This document shows positions 50,983 to 59,674 of a DNA stretch of 64,000 bases, in pieces. Each line of letters opens with the position of its first letter. Position 1 is the stretch's first letter. Origin of the DNA: Microbacterium terregens (GTDB taxonomy: Bacteria; Actinomycetota; Actinomycetes; Actinomycetales; Microbacteriaceae); NCBI RefSeq assembly GCF_039534975.1, contig NZ_BAAAWH010000001.1, positions 930,001 through 994,000 of the forward strand. The letters run 5' to 3'. A program made the position numbers and the translations under genes. The notes beneath the pieces are model-generated. The model worked only from the letters and a program-made list of their open reading frames with translations. It did not search any database and was not told where the DNA came from.

Positions 50983-51290
50983 GCGCGAATTGTTCTTCCG
51001 GCGGGTTTTTTCCCGTGGGCGCGCCGGAAAATCGGGTCAACGGACCGCGCGTTCAGCCCGATATGCTCAAAACGCCTCCGTTCGTGCTTCCCCGACTGTC
51101 CCCAGCAGTACCGCGGTTCGCTCCCCAGCGATGCCGCTTCGGGCAGGCTTTTCGGGGGAAGTGGGCCCCCTCGCAGTTTCGTTCCTCACGGACCGGCCGA
51201 GGGGGCCTGCGCCTTCTGCCGCCCGGACCCCGGTGGTGCGACCGGCCGGACCCGGCTTGCGCGGCTGGCTTGGCGTGTTCGGTGGTTCGG
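50983..51290. other. glmS upstream region, no gene
   Basis: Chance coding only. It contains three more TGGGGA copies on the minus strand: CCCC at 51090-51093 and 51100-51103, ten bases apart, and CCCC at 51123-51126. No glmS ribozyme-like structure was recognised. Confidence 0.4.
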
Positions 51291-51430
51291 GCGCGGCATC
51301 CGTGTCCTGGGCGCGGCATTCGTGTCCTGGGTGCGGCATTCGTGTCCTGGGCGCGGCATCCGTGTCCTGGGCGCGGCATTCGTGTCCCGGGCGCGGCATT
51401 CGTGTCCTGGGCGCGGCATCCGTGTCCTGG
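51291..51430 (+). repeat. Seven exact-length 20-bp tandem repeats upstream of glmS
   Basis: The unit GCGCGGCATCCGTGTCCTGG repeats seven times without gaps, with only C/T or C/G changes between copies. The array ends 34 bases before the -10 box of glmS. Twenty bases is about two helical turns. Unrelated in sequence to the 22-bp TGCACTCTCG family. Confidence 0.95.
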
Positions 51431-51463
51431 GCCGCTGCTCAGGATGCACGCACCGCGCGACCG

Positions 51464-51479
51464 TAGGATTGGGCGCATG
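51464..51479 (+). promoter_or_regulatory. glmS: -10 box and probable leaderless start of glmS
   Basis: TAGGAT (51464-51469) lies seven bases before the ATG at 51477, which has no ribosome binding site. This is the arrangement of leaderless actinobacterial transcripts that begin at the start codon. A clear -35 is not seen. Confidence 0.6.
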
Positions 51480-53330
51480 TGTGGAATCGTCGGATACGTG
51501 GGCCCTCGCGACAGCCAGGCCATCCTTCTCGCCGGACTCGCGCGGCTCGAGTACCGGGGCTATGACTCCGCCGGTGTCGCGGTCATCGACGGCGACGGCG
51601 GGCTCGGGATGCGCAAGCGCGCCGGCAAGCTCAAGGTGCTGCGCGACGACCTCGGCGAGCACCCGCTCGCGGACGGGCGCACCGGCATCGGCCACACCCG
51701 GTGGGCGACCCACGGCGGACCCACCGACACCAACGCGCACCCGCACCTGGCCGACAACGACAAGCTCGCCGTCATCCACAACGGGATCATCGAGAACTTC
51801 TCCGAGATCAAGGCCGAGCTGGTCGCCGAAGGGTTCGAGTTCCGCAGCCAGACCGACACCGAGGCCGCGGCCGTGCTGCTCGGTCGCGAGTATCAGGCCG
51901 CCGGCGGAGACCTCGTCGCCGCGTTCCGCGCCGTCGTCAGCCGCCTCGAGGGCGCATTCACGCTGCTCGCGATGCACGAGGACCACCCCGGTCTCGTCGT
52001 GGGCGCCCGCCGCAACTCCCCGCTGGTGATCGGACTCGGTGAGGGCGAGAACTTCCTCGGCTCCGATGTCGCCGCGTTCGTCGAGCACACCCGCAACGCG
52101 CTCGCCATCGGGCAGGACCAGATCGTCGCGATCACACCCGAGGGCGTCTCGGTCACCGACTTCTTCGGCAACGCGGTCGAGGTCGAGCCGTTCGAAGTGC
52201 TGTGGGATGCTTCGGCCGCAGACAAGGGCGGCTGGACCAGCTTCATGGCCAAGGAGATCAGCGAAGAGCCCGAAGCCGTGCTCAAGACGGTCCTCGGACG
52301 CACCCGCGGCGGCCAGGTGGTCATCCCGGAGCTGGATGGGATGGACGACCTGTTCGCCGGCATCCAGCGCATCATCGTCGTCGCCTGCGGGACCGCCGCC
52401 TACGCCGGTGCGGTGGGCAAGTACGCGATCGAGCAGTGGGCGCGCGTCCCGGTGGACGTCGAGCTCGCGCACGAGTTCCGCTACCGCAATCCGGTGATCG
52501 GCCCGGACACCCTGGTCGTCTCGATCAGCCAGTCCGGCGAGACGATGGACACGCTGATGGCCGTCAAGTACGCCCGCGAGCACGGCGCCAAGACGCTGTC
52601 GATCTGCAACACGCAGGGTGCGACCATTCCCCGCGAGTCGGACGCGATCGTCTACACGCACGCCGGACCCGAGGTCGCGGTCGCCTCGACCAAGGCGTTC
52701 GTCGCGCAGATCACCGCCCTCTATCTGTTCGGGCTGCACCTCGGACGCATCCGCGGCACGGTCGATGCCGAGGCCGCTGCCGGTTACGTCGCCGAGCTCG
52801 AGGCGATCCCCGACAAGATCCGCCGCATCCTGGCGGAGGAGCAGGAGCGCATCGAGCAGCTCGCGCACTGGATGGCCGACACCCGCTCCGTGCTGTTCCT
52901 CGGCCGCCACGTCGGCTACCCGATCGCGATGGAGGGTGCGCTCAAGCTCAAGGAGCTCGCCTACATCCACGCCGAGGGCTTCGCCGCGGGCGAGCTCAAG
53001 CACGGGCCGATCGCGCTCATCGAGGCCGGCCAGCCGGTGTTCGTCATCGTGCCGTCGCCCCGCGCGTCCGCCGAACTGCACAAGAAGGTCGTCTCGAACA
53101 TCGAGGAGATCCGTGCGCGCGGCGCCCGCGTGATCGCGATCGCCGAAGAGGGCGACGCTGCCGTGCTGCCGCACGCCGACGAGGTGCTGCGCATCCCGAT
53201 CGCCGGACCGCTCTTCGAGCCGCTGCTGGCCGTCGTGCCGCTGCACATCTTCGCGATGGGCCTGGCCACGGCGAAGGGACTGGACGTGGATCAGCCCCGC
53301 AACCTGGCGAAGTCCGTCACGGTCGAGTAG
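51477..53330 (+). CDS. glmS: Glutamine--fructose-6-phosphate aminotransferase (isomerizing)
   Basis: A protein of 617 residues that makes glucosamine-6-phosphate, the entry to UDP-GlcNAc. MCGIVGYVG gives the N-terminal Cys nucleophile of the class II glutaminase domain, supported by HTRWATHGGP and NHN-type HNGIIENF. Two SIS isomerase domains follow: VVACGTAAYAG with SISQSGETMDT, and SVLFLGRHVGYPIAMEGALKLKEL with the EGFAAGELKHGP loop. The end KSVTVE is canonical. With glmM (8372) it supplies wall and glycan precursors. It is monocistronic or leads the acpS unit about 215 bases downstream. Confidence 0.96.
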   Translation: MCGIVGYVGPRDSQAILLAGLARLEYRGYDSAGVAVIDGDGGLGMRKRAGKLKVLRDDLGEHPLADGRTGIGHTRWATHGGPTDTNAHPHLADNDKLAVIHNGIIENFSEIKAELVAEGFEFRSQTDTEAAAVLLGREYQAAGGDLVAAFRAVVSRLEGAFTLLAMHEDHPGLVVGARRNSPLVIGLGEGENFLGSDVAAFVEHTRNALAIGQDQIVAITPEGVSVTDFFGNAVEVEPFEVLWDASAADKGGWTSFMAKEISEEPEAVLKTVLGRTRGGQVVIPELDGMDDLFAGIQRIIVVACGTAAYAGAVGKYAIEQWARVPVDVELAHEFRYRNPVIGPDTLVVSISQSGETMDTLMAVKYAREHGAKTLSICNTQGATIPRESDAIVYTHAGPEVAVASTKAFVAQITALYLFGLHLGRIRGTVDAEAAAGYVAELEAIPDKIRRILAEEQERIEQLAHWMADTRSVLFLGRHVGYPIAMEGALKLKELAYIHAEGFAAGELKHGPIALIEAGQPVFVIVPSPRASAELHKKVVSNIEEIRARGARVIAIAEEGDAAVLPHADEVLRIPIAGPLFEPLLAVVPLHIFAMGLATAKGLDVDQPRNLAKSVTVE

Positions 53331-53370
53331 GGGCTCGGGTCTCGCCGCCCGTTGCGGCCTGGGAGACCGG

Positions 53371-53513
53371 GTGCCCGCGGCGGACGGCGGTGGCGGGTGT
53401 CCGCGGGCTACGGCGGTACGGGGTGTCCGTGGCGGACGGCCGGTAGATGGATGCCGCGGCGGACGGCGGTACGGGGTGTCCGTGGCGGACGGCGGTGGCG
53501 CGATGCCGCGGGC
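53371..53513 (+). repeat. About 26-bp tandem repeats upstream of acpS
   Basis: Five to six imperfect units of the type GTGTCCGTGGCGGACGGCGG plus a few bases begin at 53371, 53397, 53423, 53451, 53476 and 53502, and run into the -10 region of acpS. The gap between glmS and acpS contains little else. Confidence 0.85.
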
Positions 53514-53519
53514 TAAAGT
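53514..53519 (+). promoter_or_regulatory. -10 box of the acpS operon
   Basis: TAAAGT fits the actinobacterial TANNNT pattern and lies 26 bases before the GTG at 53546, leaving a short leader with a weak GAAAAG ribosome binding site. Confidence 0.5.
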
Positions 53520-53545
53520 GGCGGGGTGCTGAAAAGACGTCGACC

Positions 53546-54751
53546 GTGATCGTCGGGATCGGCGTCGACCTCGTCGACATCGCCCGGTTCGAGCGGACGG
53601 TGGAGCGCACGCCGCGCCTGCTGGACCGCCTCTTCTCGCCCGCGGAGCAGACGCGCTCCCCACGCTCGCTTGCCGCGCGCTACGCCGCGAAGGAGGCGCT
53701 CATCAAGGCCCTCGGCGGTTCGGACGGCGTCCACTGGACCGAGATCGAGATCACGCCGGAGGCCTCCGGTCGGCCCTGGTTCACCCTGACCGGCTCGACC
53801 GCCGCGGTCATCGCCGCGCGCGGCATCACCGGGCTGCACCTGTCGATGTCGCACGATGCCGGCTTCGCGACCGCGTTCGTCGTCGCGGAATCCTCGGGTG
53901 ATGCCGCGGCCCCCAGCGCGGCGAACCCTCCTGTGGCAGCTCGCGCTGCGGCGGGTCCGTATGCCGAGGCCAGCGCTGCCGCGGCACCCGATTCGAGTGG
54001 CGTTGTGGTCTCTGCTGTCGCGGCAGGTGATTCGTCTCGCGGCCCGTCCTCAAACGCGGGCCACGACGCCGAACCCGGGCCGCGAGCCGCGGACGCGGCG
54101 CGGACGTCGGATGCGGGCGCCGGTGGTGTCGCTGGTCCGGATGCCGCGGCCAGCGCTGCCGCGGCATCCGATTCGAGTGGCGTTGTGGCCTCTGCTGTCG
54201 CGGCGGGCGATTCGTCTCGCGACCCGCTCACAAACGCGGGCCACGATGCCGAACCGGGGCCGCGAGCCGCGCACGCGACGCGGACGCCGGATGCGGGCGC
54301 GGGTGGTGTCGCTGGTCCGGATGCCGTGGCCAGCGCTGTCGCGGCATCCGATTCGTCTCGCGGCCCGTCCTCAAACGCGGGCCGCGACGCCGAACCCGGG
54401 CCGCGACCCGCGCACGACGGGCCGCGCGACGCCCGACCCGGCACCGACGAAGCGGTCGCCGCAACGCCGGTCGCGGGTCCGGATGCCGGGGCCAACGCTG
54501 TCGCGGCAGGCGATTCGTCTCGCGGCCCGCTCACAAACGCGGGCCACGACGCGGAACCCGGGCCGCGAGACGCGCAGCACGGGCCGCCCGCCGCGCACGC
54601 CGACCCGCGACCCGCGCACGCCGACTCGCGACCCGCGCACGCGGACCCGCGACCCGCGCACGCCGACCCGCGACCGCCCGCGCAGCCCGACACGCGACCC
54701 GCGCAGCCCGACACCCGGGCCGCGCGCTACGACACGGAGACGCCCGCATGA
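53546..54751 (+). CDS. acpS: Holo-ACP synthase with a long repetitive C-terminal tail
   Basis: A protein of 401 residues from GTG 53546. Residues 1-118 are a normal AcpS: VIVGIGVDLVDIARFER with the metal-binding Asp, RYAAKEALIKALGG with the catalytic Glu, and LHLSMSHDAGFATAFVV. It transfers 4'-phosphopantetheine from CoA to acyl carrier proteins. The remaining roughly 280 residues are far beyond family length: about four imperfect repeats of roughly 55 residues (DSSRGPxSNAGHDAEPGPR, GAGGVAGPDA) and then PAHADPR units, probably disordered. The frame stays open through every repeat and ends in an ATGA overlap with alr. Known carrier substrates in the window include 33021. Confidence 0.85.
   Translation: MIVGIGVDLVDIARFERTVERTPRLLDRLFSPAEQTRSPRSLAARYAAKEALIKALGGSDGVHWTEIEITPEASGRPWFTLTGSTAAVIAARGITGLHLSMSHDAGFATAFVVAESSGDAAAPSAANPPVAARAAAGPYAEASAAAAPDSSGVVVSAVAAGDSSRGPSSNAGHDAEPGPRAADAARTSDAGAGGVAGPDAAASAAAASDSSGVVASAVAAGDSSRDPLTNAGHDAEPGPRAAHATRTPDAGAGGVAGPDAVASAVAASDSSRGPSSNAGRDAEPGPRPAHDGPRDARPGTDEAVAATPVAGPDAGANAVAAGDSSRGPLTNAGHDAEPGPRDAQHGPPAAHADPRPAHADSRPAHADPRPAHADPRPPAQPDTRPAQPDTRAARYDTETPA
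53926..54740 (+). repeat. Tandem repeats inside the acpS tail
   Basis: Roughly 160-185-bp units, each containing GATTCGTCTCGCGGCCCG or GACCCG, a CAAACGCGGGCCACGACGCC-like block and GGTCCGGATGCC, recur four times. They are followed by a 15-bp CCGCGCACGCCGACCCGCGA-type repeat at about 54590-54680. Confidence 0.85.
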
Positions 54752-55872
54752 CCCGCCTGCCCGCCGGCGTGCTGCGCGAGGCGACGATCGACGTCGGTGC
54801 GATCACGGCGAACGTCCGGCACCTGCGGCGGCTCACGGATTCCGAGATCATCGCCGTCGTCAAAGCCGACGGCTACGGTCACGGGGCCGTGCGTTCCGCG
54901 GTCGCCGCACTCGAGGGCGGTGCCAGCCGCCTGGGCGTGGCCGACATCGGCGAGGCGCTCGCACTCCGCCGCGGCGGCATCATGGCCCCGATCCTCGCGT
55001 GGCTGCACGCCCCGGGCACCTCGTTCGTCGAGGCGGCATCCGCCGGTGTCGAGCTGGGCGTATCGAACTTCGCGCAGCTGCTGCAGGCGGCGGCCGCGGC
55101 ATCCGCTGATCGTGCCGTCGGGGTGCACCTCAAACTGGAGACCGGGCTGGGGCGCAACGGGATCGCGCCCGAGGACTTCCGTGTTCTCTTCGCCGAGGCG
55201 GCGCGCCTCGAGCGCATCGGCAAGCTGCGCGTGATCGGGCTGTTCAGTCACCTCTCCAATGCCTCGGCCGACGACGACCGGGCGGCGCTGCGGCTGTTTC
55301 AGGAGGGGGTGGGGATCGCGGCATCCGCGGGGCTCGCCCCACCGCTGCACCACATCGCCGCGACGCACGCCGCGATCGCGCTGCCCGAGGCGCGGCTCGG
55401 CTGCGTGCGCATCGGGATCGGGCTCTACGGGCTGTCGCCGTTCGCGGGGCGGTCCTCGGCCGAACTCGGCCTGCGCCCCGCCATGACCCTGCGCGCCCCC
55501 GTCGCCGCGGTACGACGCGTGCCCGCCGGGCAGGGCGTCTCGTACGGGTACGACTACCGCACCGACCGCGAGACGACTCTCGCGCTGGTGCCGCTCGGCT
55601 ACGCGGACGGCGTTCCGCGGCAGGCGTCAGGGGTCGGTCCGGTCGCGATCGGCGGCACGCGGTTCCGCGTCGCCGGACGCATCGCGATGGACCAGTTCGT
55701 CGTCGACGTCGGCGATGCCGAGGTGGCGGTCGGGGACGAGGCGATCCTCTTCGGCGACCCCACGCTCGGCGCCCCCGCCGCCGACGACTGGGCCGAGGCC
55801 GCCGGCACGATCAACTACGAGATCGTCACGCGCATCGGGCCGCGCGTCGCTCGCCGGCAGGTGTCGGCATGA
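54748..55872 (+). CDS. alr: Alanine racemase
   Basis: A protein of 374 residues that makes D-alanine for peptidoglycan. PLP binds Lys39 in IAVVKADGYGHGA, HLKLETGLGRNG follows, and VSYGYDYRTDRETTLALVPLGYADG carries the second catalytic Tyr region. The C-terminal beta-domain has GRIAMDQFVVDVGD. Length is normal. ATG 54748 overlaps the acpS stop by 4 bp, and its own stop overlaps tsaE. Alr and TsaE adjacency is widespread in actinobacteria. Confidence 0.96.
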   Translation: MTRLPAGVLREATIDVGAITANVRHLRRLTDSEIIAVVKADGYGHGAVRSAVAALEGGASRLGVADIGEALALRRGGIMAPILAWLHAPGTSFVEAASAGVELGVSNFAQLLQAAAAASADRAVGVHLKLETGLGRNGIAPEDFRVLFAEAARLERIGKLRVIGLFSHLSNASADDDRAALRLFQEGVGIAASAGLAPPLHHIAATHAAIALPEARLGCVRIGIGLYGLSPFAGRSSAELGLRPAMTLRAPVAAVRRVPAGQGVSYGYDYRTDRETTLALVPLGYADGVPRQASGVGPVAIGGTRFRVAGRIAMDQFVVDVGDAEVAVGDEAILFGDPTLGAPAADDWAEAAGTINYEIVTRIGPRVARRQVSA

Positions 55873-56372
55873 GCGGGCTGGATCCGCTCGTCGGGCGGTA
55901 CGAGATCGCCAGTCCTGACGACATGGAGGCGTTCGGCGAACGCATCGGCCGGATGCTGTCGCCCGGGGATCTGGTCGTTCTGACCGGCGCGCTCGGGGCG
56001 GGCAAGACGACCCTGACGCGCGGGATCGCCGCCGGGTTGGGCGTGCGTGGACCGGTGCAGAGCCCGACGTTCGTGATCGCGCGGACGCATCCGTCGCTGG
56101 TCGGAGGGGCGCCGCTCGTCCACGTGGACGCCTACCGGCTCGGTTCGGCCCTCGAGCTGGACGACCTCGACATCGACGTGGACCGATCGGTCGTCATCGT
56201 TGAGTGGGGCGGCGGCATGGTCGACGGCCTACGGGACGAGTGGTGGGAGATCGAACTCGAACGCGAGCTCGGCGGCCGCGGAGCCGACACGATGTGCGGC
56301 GACCCGTCTCGCGCGGCGCAAGAGCTCGACGCCGACGCGCCGCGGGTCGTGACGGTGTCGCGCAGGGCGTAG
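55869..56372 (+). CDS. tsaE: tRNA threonylcarbamoyladenosine synthesis ATPase TsaE
   Basis: A protein of 167 residues. The P-loop GALGAGKTTLTRG is at residues 40-52, PVQSPTFVIARTH is the switch-like segment, HVDAYRLGSALELDDLDID carries the conserved Asp, and VVIVEWGG is the final strand. TsaE is an ATPase that works with TsaB and TsaD to make t6A37 in ANN-decoding tRNAs. ATG 55869 overlaps the alr stop. The partners tsaB and tsaD follow, although a 209-base gap with its own promoter-like sequence intervenes. Confidence 0.95.
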   Translation: MSGLDPLVGRYEIASPDDMEAFGERIGRMLSPGDLVVLTGALGAGKTTLTRGIAAGLGVRGPVQSPTFVIARTHPSLVGGAPLVHVDAYRLGSALELDDLDIDVDRSVVIVEWGGGMVDGLRDEWWEIELERELGGRGADTMCGDPSRAAQELDADAPRVVTVSRRA

Positions 56373-56375
56373 CGC

Positions 56376-56554
56376 CGCCGCCCGATCCCGGGCGCTGAGC
56401 CCCCTTACTCGCCGGCCGCGGTCGGGGGCCCGATCGCCCCACGCCGCCCGCGGCGCCGGCCTGATCGCCCGGTCGATGAGCCCGGCCGCGCGCCGCGCGT
56501 GGTGCGGTGTCGCGCCGCCCGCGCTGCGCCGCCCGATCCCGGGCGCTGAGCCCC
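56376..56554. repeat. 27-base direct repeat flanking the tsaE-tsaB gap
   Basis: The 27-base word containing CGATCCCGGGCGCTGAG occurs at 56376-56402 and again at 56528-56554, 152 bases apart. Its centre (CCCGGG) is palindromic. No gene is seen in the 209-base gap. Confidence 0.8.
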
Positions 56555-56569
56555 CCGCCGCTCGCCGAC

Positions 56570-56584
56570 TACCCTGGAAACGTG
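56570..56584 (+). promoter_or_regulatory. tsaB: -10 box with probable leaderless start of tsaB
   Basis: TACCCT (56570-56575) lies six bases before GTG 56582, which lacks a ribosome binding site, as for glmS. This supports the GTG as the true start. Confidence 0.5.
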
Positions 56585-57241
56585 ATCCTCGCCATCGACA
56601 CCTCCGTCGGCACCGCCGTCGCGGTGGCCGAAGACGACGGGGTGGTTCTCGCGGAGAGTTCCAGTGAGAACCCGCTCGGCCACGCCGAGGTCATCGGCGG
56701 GATGCTGCAATCGACGCTGGCTGCGGCATCCGTCTCACCCGAATCCTCCGCCGAGGCGCTCACGCACGTCGCCGCCGGCATGGGCCCGGGTCCCTTCACG
56801 GGCTTGCGGGTCGGGATCGCGGCCGCGCGGGCTTTCGCTCTGGGGCGCGGCATCCCGGTCGTGCCCGTCGTCAGTCACGACGCCGTCGCGCTGGAGATCT
56901 ACCTGGCCGGCGCCCTCAGCGATACCGAGGTCCCCCGGTTCGCCGTCGTCACCGACGCGCGCCGCCGCGAGTTCGCGTTCACCGTGTACGAGGGGATCGA
57001 CGACGATGGGCTCCCGGTGCGCGCCACCGAGCCCGCGCTGATCCCGCGCGGGGATCTGGACGGGCGGCTGGTCGAGCTGGGCGCGGAGCGCCGCGATGCG
57101 GCAGCGGTATCCGCCGCGATGATCGCGATCGTGGCGGGCCGCGCGGTGGCCGCGGCACGCGTCGGCACCTCGACCGAGCCCCTCTATCTGCGCTCGCCCG
57201 ACGTCACGATGCCGCACGGACCGAAGCGGGTCACGGCATGA
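56582..57241 (+). CDS. tsaB: tRNA threonylcarbamoyladenosine synthesis protein TsaB
   Basis: A protein of 219 residues. The start at GTG 56582 gives the canonical opening [15 protein letters not shown]; the open frame upstream is part of the repeat region. [23 protein letters not shown] is the ASKHA-fold signature, and [16 protein letters not shown] follows. TsaB is the inactive homologue that pairs with TsaD in t6A synthesis. Its stop overlaps rimI (ATGA), the usual tsaB-rimI-tsaD order. Confidence 0.95.
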   Translation: MILAIDTSVGTAVAVAEDDGVVLAESSSENPLGHAEVIGGMLQSTLAAASVSPESSAEALTHVAAGMGPGPFTGLRVGIAAARAFALGRGIPVVPVVSHDAVALEIYLAGALSDTEVPRFAVVTDARRREFAFTVYEGIDDDGLPVRATEPALIPRGDLDGRLVELGAERRDAAAVSAAMIAIVAGRAVAAARVGTSTEPLYLRSPDVTMPHGPKRVTA

Positions 57242-57726
57242 CGATGCGCGCGGCGACACTGGACGACCTGGACGCGATCATGGCGCTGGAGCGTGCGTCG
57301 TTTCCGAGCGACGCCTGGTCGGAGGCGATGATGCGCGAGGAGCTCGCGTCGCCGCACGGCTGGTACGTCGTGGTCGAGGAGGCGGGCCGGGTCATCGGAT
57401 ACGGCGGGCTGCGCGCGGTCGGCGGCGCGACGGATGCCGACATCCAGACGATCGCGCTGGCCGAAGGATTCCGCGGCAAGGGCCGCGGGCGAACGCTGCT
57501 GACCGCACTGCTGGACGAGGCCGCGCGCCGCGGGATGCGGGACGTGTTCCTCGAGGTACGCGCCGACAACCCCGTCGCACAGGCGCTGTACGTGTCGGAG
57601 GGCTTCGCCGAGGTGGGGCGCCGGCCGCGGTATTACCAGCCCGACGACGTCGATGCACTCGTCATGCGCGTCAATATCGCGGGATGGATCGCACGCAATA
57701 CGTCGGATCCGGAGGTGTGCACGTGA
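57238..57726 (+). CDS. rimI: Ribosomal protein S18 alanine N-acetyltransferase-like protein
   Basis: A GNAT protein of 162 residues: [60 protein letters not shown] (acetyl-CoA-binding motif A) and [30 protein letters not shown], which is the RimI motif B with its catalytic Tyr. RimI acetylates the N-terminal Ala of S18, but actinobacterial members act on several N-termini. ATG 57238 overlaps tsaB and the stop overlaps tsaD. Confidence 0.93.
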   Translation: MTMRAATLDDLDAIMALERASFPSDAWSEAMMREELASPHGWYVVVEEAGRVIGYGGLRAVGGATDADIQTIALAEGFRGKGRGRTLLTALLDEAARRGMRDVFLEVRADNPVAQALYVSEGFAEVGRRPRYYQPDDVDALVMRVNIAGWIARNTSDPEVCT

Positions 57727-58817
57727 TCGATCCCCGACTTTTGACGATGAACCGCGTCGAACCCCTCGTCCTGGGCATCGAGACCAGCTGCGACGAGACC
57801 GGCATCGGCATCGTGCGCGGCCGCACGCTGCTGAGCAACACGATCGCCTCCAGCATGGACGAGCACGCGCGCTACGGCGGCGTCGTCCCCGAGGTCGCCG
57901 CGCGCGCCCACCTGGAGGCGCTCACCCCCTCGATCGAGGCGGCCCTGGCCGAGGCATCCGTGTCCCTCAACGATCTGGACGCGATCGCGGTGACCTCCGG
58001 CCCCGGCCTCGCCGGAGCCCTGATGGTCGGCATCGGCGCCGCGAAGGCGCTCGCCGTCTCGCTCGGCAAGCCGCTGTACGCGGTCAACCACCTGGTCGGG
58101 CACATCGCCGCCGACATCCTCGACGCCGACGCCCCGGCGCTCGAATACCCCACGGTGGCACTGCTGGTCAGCGGCGGGCACACTTCGCTCCTGCTCGTGC
58201 GCGACCTCACCTCGGACGTCGAGCTGCTCGGCGAGACCATGGACGATGCCGCCGGCGAAGCGTTCGACAAGATCGCGCGGCTGCTCGGACTGCCGTACCC
58301 CGGCGGGCCGGAGATCGATCGGGCCGCTTCGTCGGGTGACCCGCGCGCCATCCCGTTCCCGCGCGGCCTGTCGCGGGCGAGCGACATGGCCACGCACCGC
58401 TACGACTTCTCGTTCTCGGGGCTCAAGACCGCTGTCGCCCGCTGGACCGAACAGCGCGAGGCGCTCGGCGAGCCGATCCCGATCGCGGACGTCGCGGCAT
58501 CCTTCCGCGAGGCCGTCGTCGACGTGCTCGTCACCAAAGCCCTCGCCGCGTGCGCCGACCACGGTGTTCCGCGTCTGCTGCTGGGCGGCGGCGTCATCGC
58601 GAACCGCCGGCTGCGCGAGGTCGCGACCGAACGAGCGGATGCCGCGGGCGTCGCCCTGCGCATCCCGCCCCTGTCGCTCTGCACCGACAACGGCGCGATG
58701 ATCGCGGCCCTCGCCGCACAGCTGATCATGGCCGGCAACGAGCCCTCTGCCTGGGGTTTCGGCGCGGATTCGACCCTGCCGGTCACCGAGATCCAGGTCG
58801 CTGAGGAGGCCGCATGA
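57723..58817 (+). CDS. tsaD: tRNA threonylcarbamoyltransferase TsaD
   Basis: A protein of 364 residues from GTG 57723, whose GTGA overlaps the rimI stop; ATG 57747 is a possible alternative. [15 protein letters not shown] opens the ASKHA fold, His123 and His127 in [11 protein letters not shown] bind the metal, [13 protein letters not shown] binds phosphate, and [17 protein letters not shown] with CTDNGAMIA ends the protein. It transfers the threonylcarbamoyl group to A37 of tRNA. With tsaE and tsaB it completes the late t6A machinery; tsaC is not in the window. Confidence 0.96.
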   Translation: MIDPRLLTMNRVEPLVLGIETSCDETGIGIVRGRTLLSNTIASSMDEHARYGGVVPEVAARAHLEALTPSIEAALAEASVSLNDLDAIAVTSGPGLAGALMVGIGAAKALAVSLGKPLYAVNHLVGHIAADILDADAPALEYPTVALLVSGGHTSLLLVRDLTSDVELLGETMDDAAGEAFDKIARLLGLPYPGGPEIDRAASSGDPRAIPFPRGLSRASDMATHRYDFSFSGLKTAVARWTEQREALGEPIPIADVAASFREAVVDVLVTKALAACADHGVPRLLLGGGVIANRRLREVATERADAAGVALRIPPLSLCTDNGAMIAALAAQLIMAGNEPSAWGFGADSTLPVTEIQVAEEAA

Positions 58818-59674
58818 GCGACGCACGGGACGACCAGGCTCCGGATGCCGCGACCGCGAGTCCGCGGGACGCCGGCGTGGGTGCGGCCGCCGCGGATTCC
58901 GGTGTCGAGCCGAGTCCCCCGCCGAGGCGGCCGCTGCGACGGGCCGGACGGGAAGCGAGAGCGCGTCCCGAGGAGGGTTCCGGCATCGCCGATCCTCCCG
59001 TCGCGCCCGGCACTCGTGCCGCCGAGGCAGCGCAGCCCCCGCCGCCGCTCCTGCGCGCGGCTCCACCGCTGCCCCCGACACCGCTGCCCCCGGCACCGCT
59101 GCCCGCGACACCGCTCCCCCCGACACCGTCTACGACCCCGCAGACCGCCGCCGCTCACCCGGCACTGGACCCCGCCGCCGCCCACGCAGCGCTCGAACCC
59201 GCCGCCGCTCACCCGGCGCTCGACCCCGCGGCATCCCGCCCCGCACTGACGCCCGCGGCCGTCGAGCCCCCCTCGCCGGACGTGGCGCGCGTCGAGGCGG
59301 AGTCGGCGCTTCCCGGCATGCACCGCGGTGGCTTCGAGCGCTGGCCCACCGCACCGGTCGGCGTCGCACCGATCGTGACCGCGCCGGATCTCGATGCTCC
59401 GGTGCAGTGGGCCGTTGCCGAGCCGGCGGCACCGTCGCGCGGCATGGCGGCGTGGGCGATGGTGTTCGCGGTCATCGCGCTCATCGTGTCGATGTTCGTC
59501 GGCTGGGGCTTTCCGCTCGGCCTGGCCGCGATCGTGACGGCGATCATCGCCCTGCGGCGTCCGCTCGAGAGCCGGGCGGTGGCGGTCTGGGCCCTCATGC
59601 TCGGCGTCGTCTCGGTGGTGTACAGCGCGGGCTGGCTGTTCTTCGCCGCGACGCGCCTGGGCCTCTTCGGCTGA
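58814..59674 (+). CDS. Proline/alanine-rich protein with C-terminal DUF4190-like membrane domain
   Basis: A protein of 286 residues. The first 200 are low complexity ([26 protein letters not shown] repeats), cytosolic and probably disordered. The last 80 hold two to three membrane helices: [40 protein letters not shown] has the G-x-AIVLG-like spacing of DUF4190, then [20 protein letters not shown]. Function is unknown. ATG 58814 overlaps the tsaD stop, so it is the last gene of that operon. The DNA around its stop codon is duplicated in the following gap. Confidence 0.65.
   Translation: MSDARDDQAPDAATASPRDAGVGAAAADSGVEPSPPPRRPLRRAGREARARPEEGSGIADPPVAPGTRAAEAAQPPPPLLRAAPPLPPTPLPPAPLPATPLPPTPSTTPQTAAAHPALDPAAAHAALEPAAAHPALDPAASRPALTPAAVEPPSPDVARVEAESALPGMHRGGFERWPTAPVGVAPIVTAPDLDAPVQWAVAEPAAPSRGMAAWAMVFAVIALIVSMFVGWGFPLGLAAIVTAIIALRRPLESRAVAVWALMLGVVSVVYSAGWLFFAATRLGLFG

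Noticed and set aside
50810..51476. glmS ribozyme or ydaO-type riboswitch in the glmS upstream region
   Set aside because: The glmS start appears leaderless, leaving no room for a leader RNA; GGGGA words alone do not make either fold.
53680..54714. Minus-strand Gly/Ala/Ser-rich frame opposite the acpS tail
   Set aside because: Repetitive DNA keeps several frames open. Only the plus frame joins a known domain and overlaps alr.
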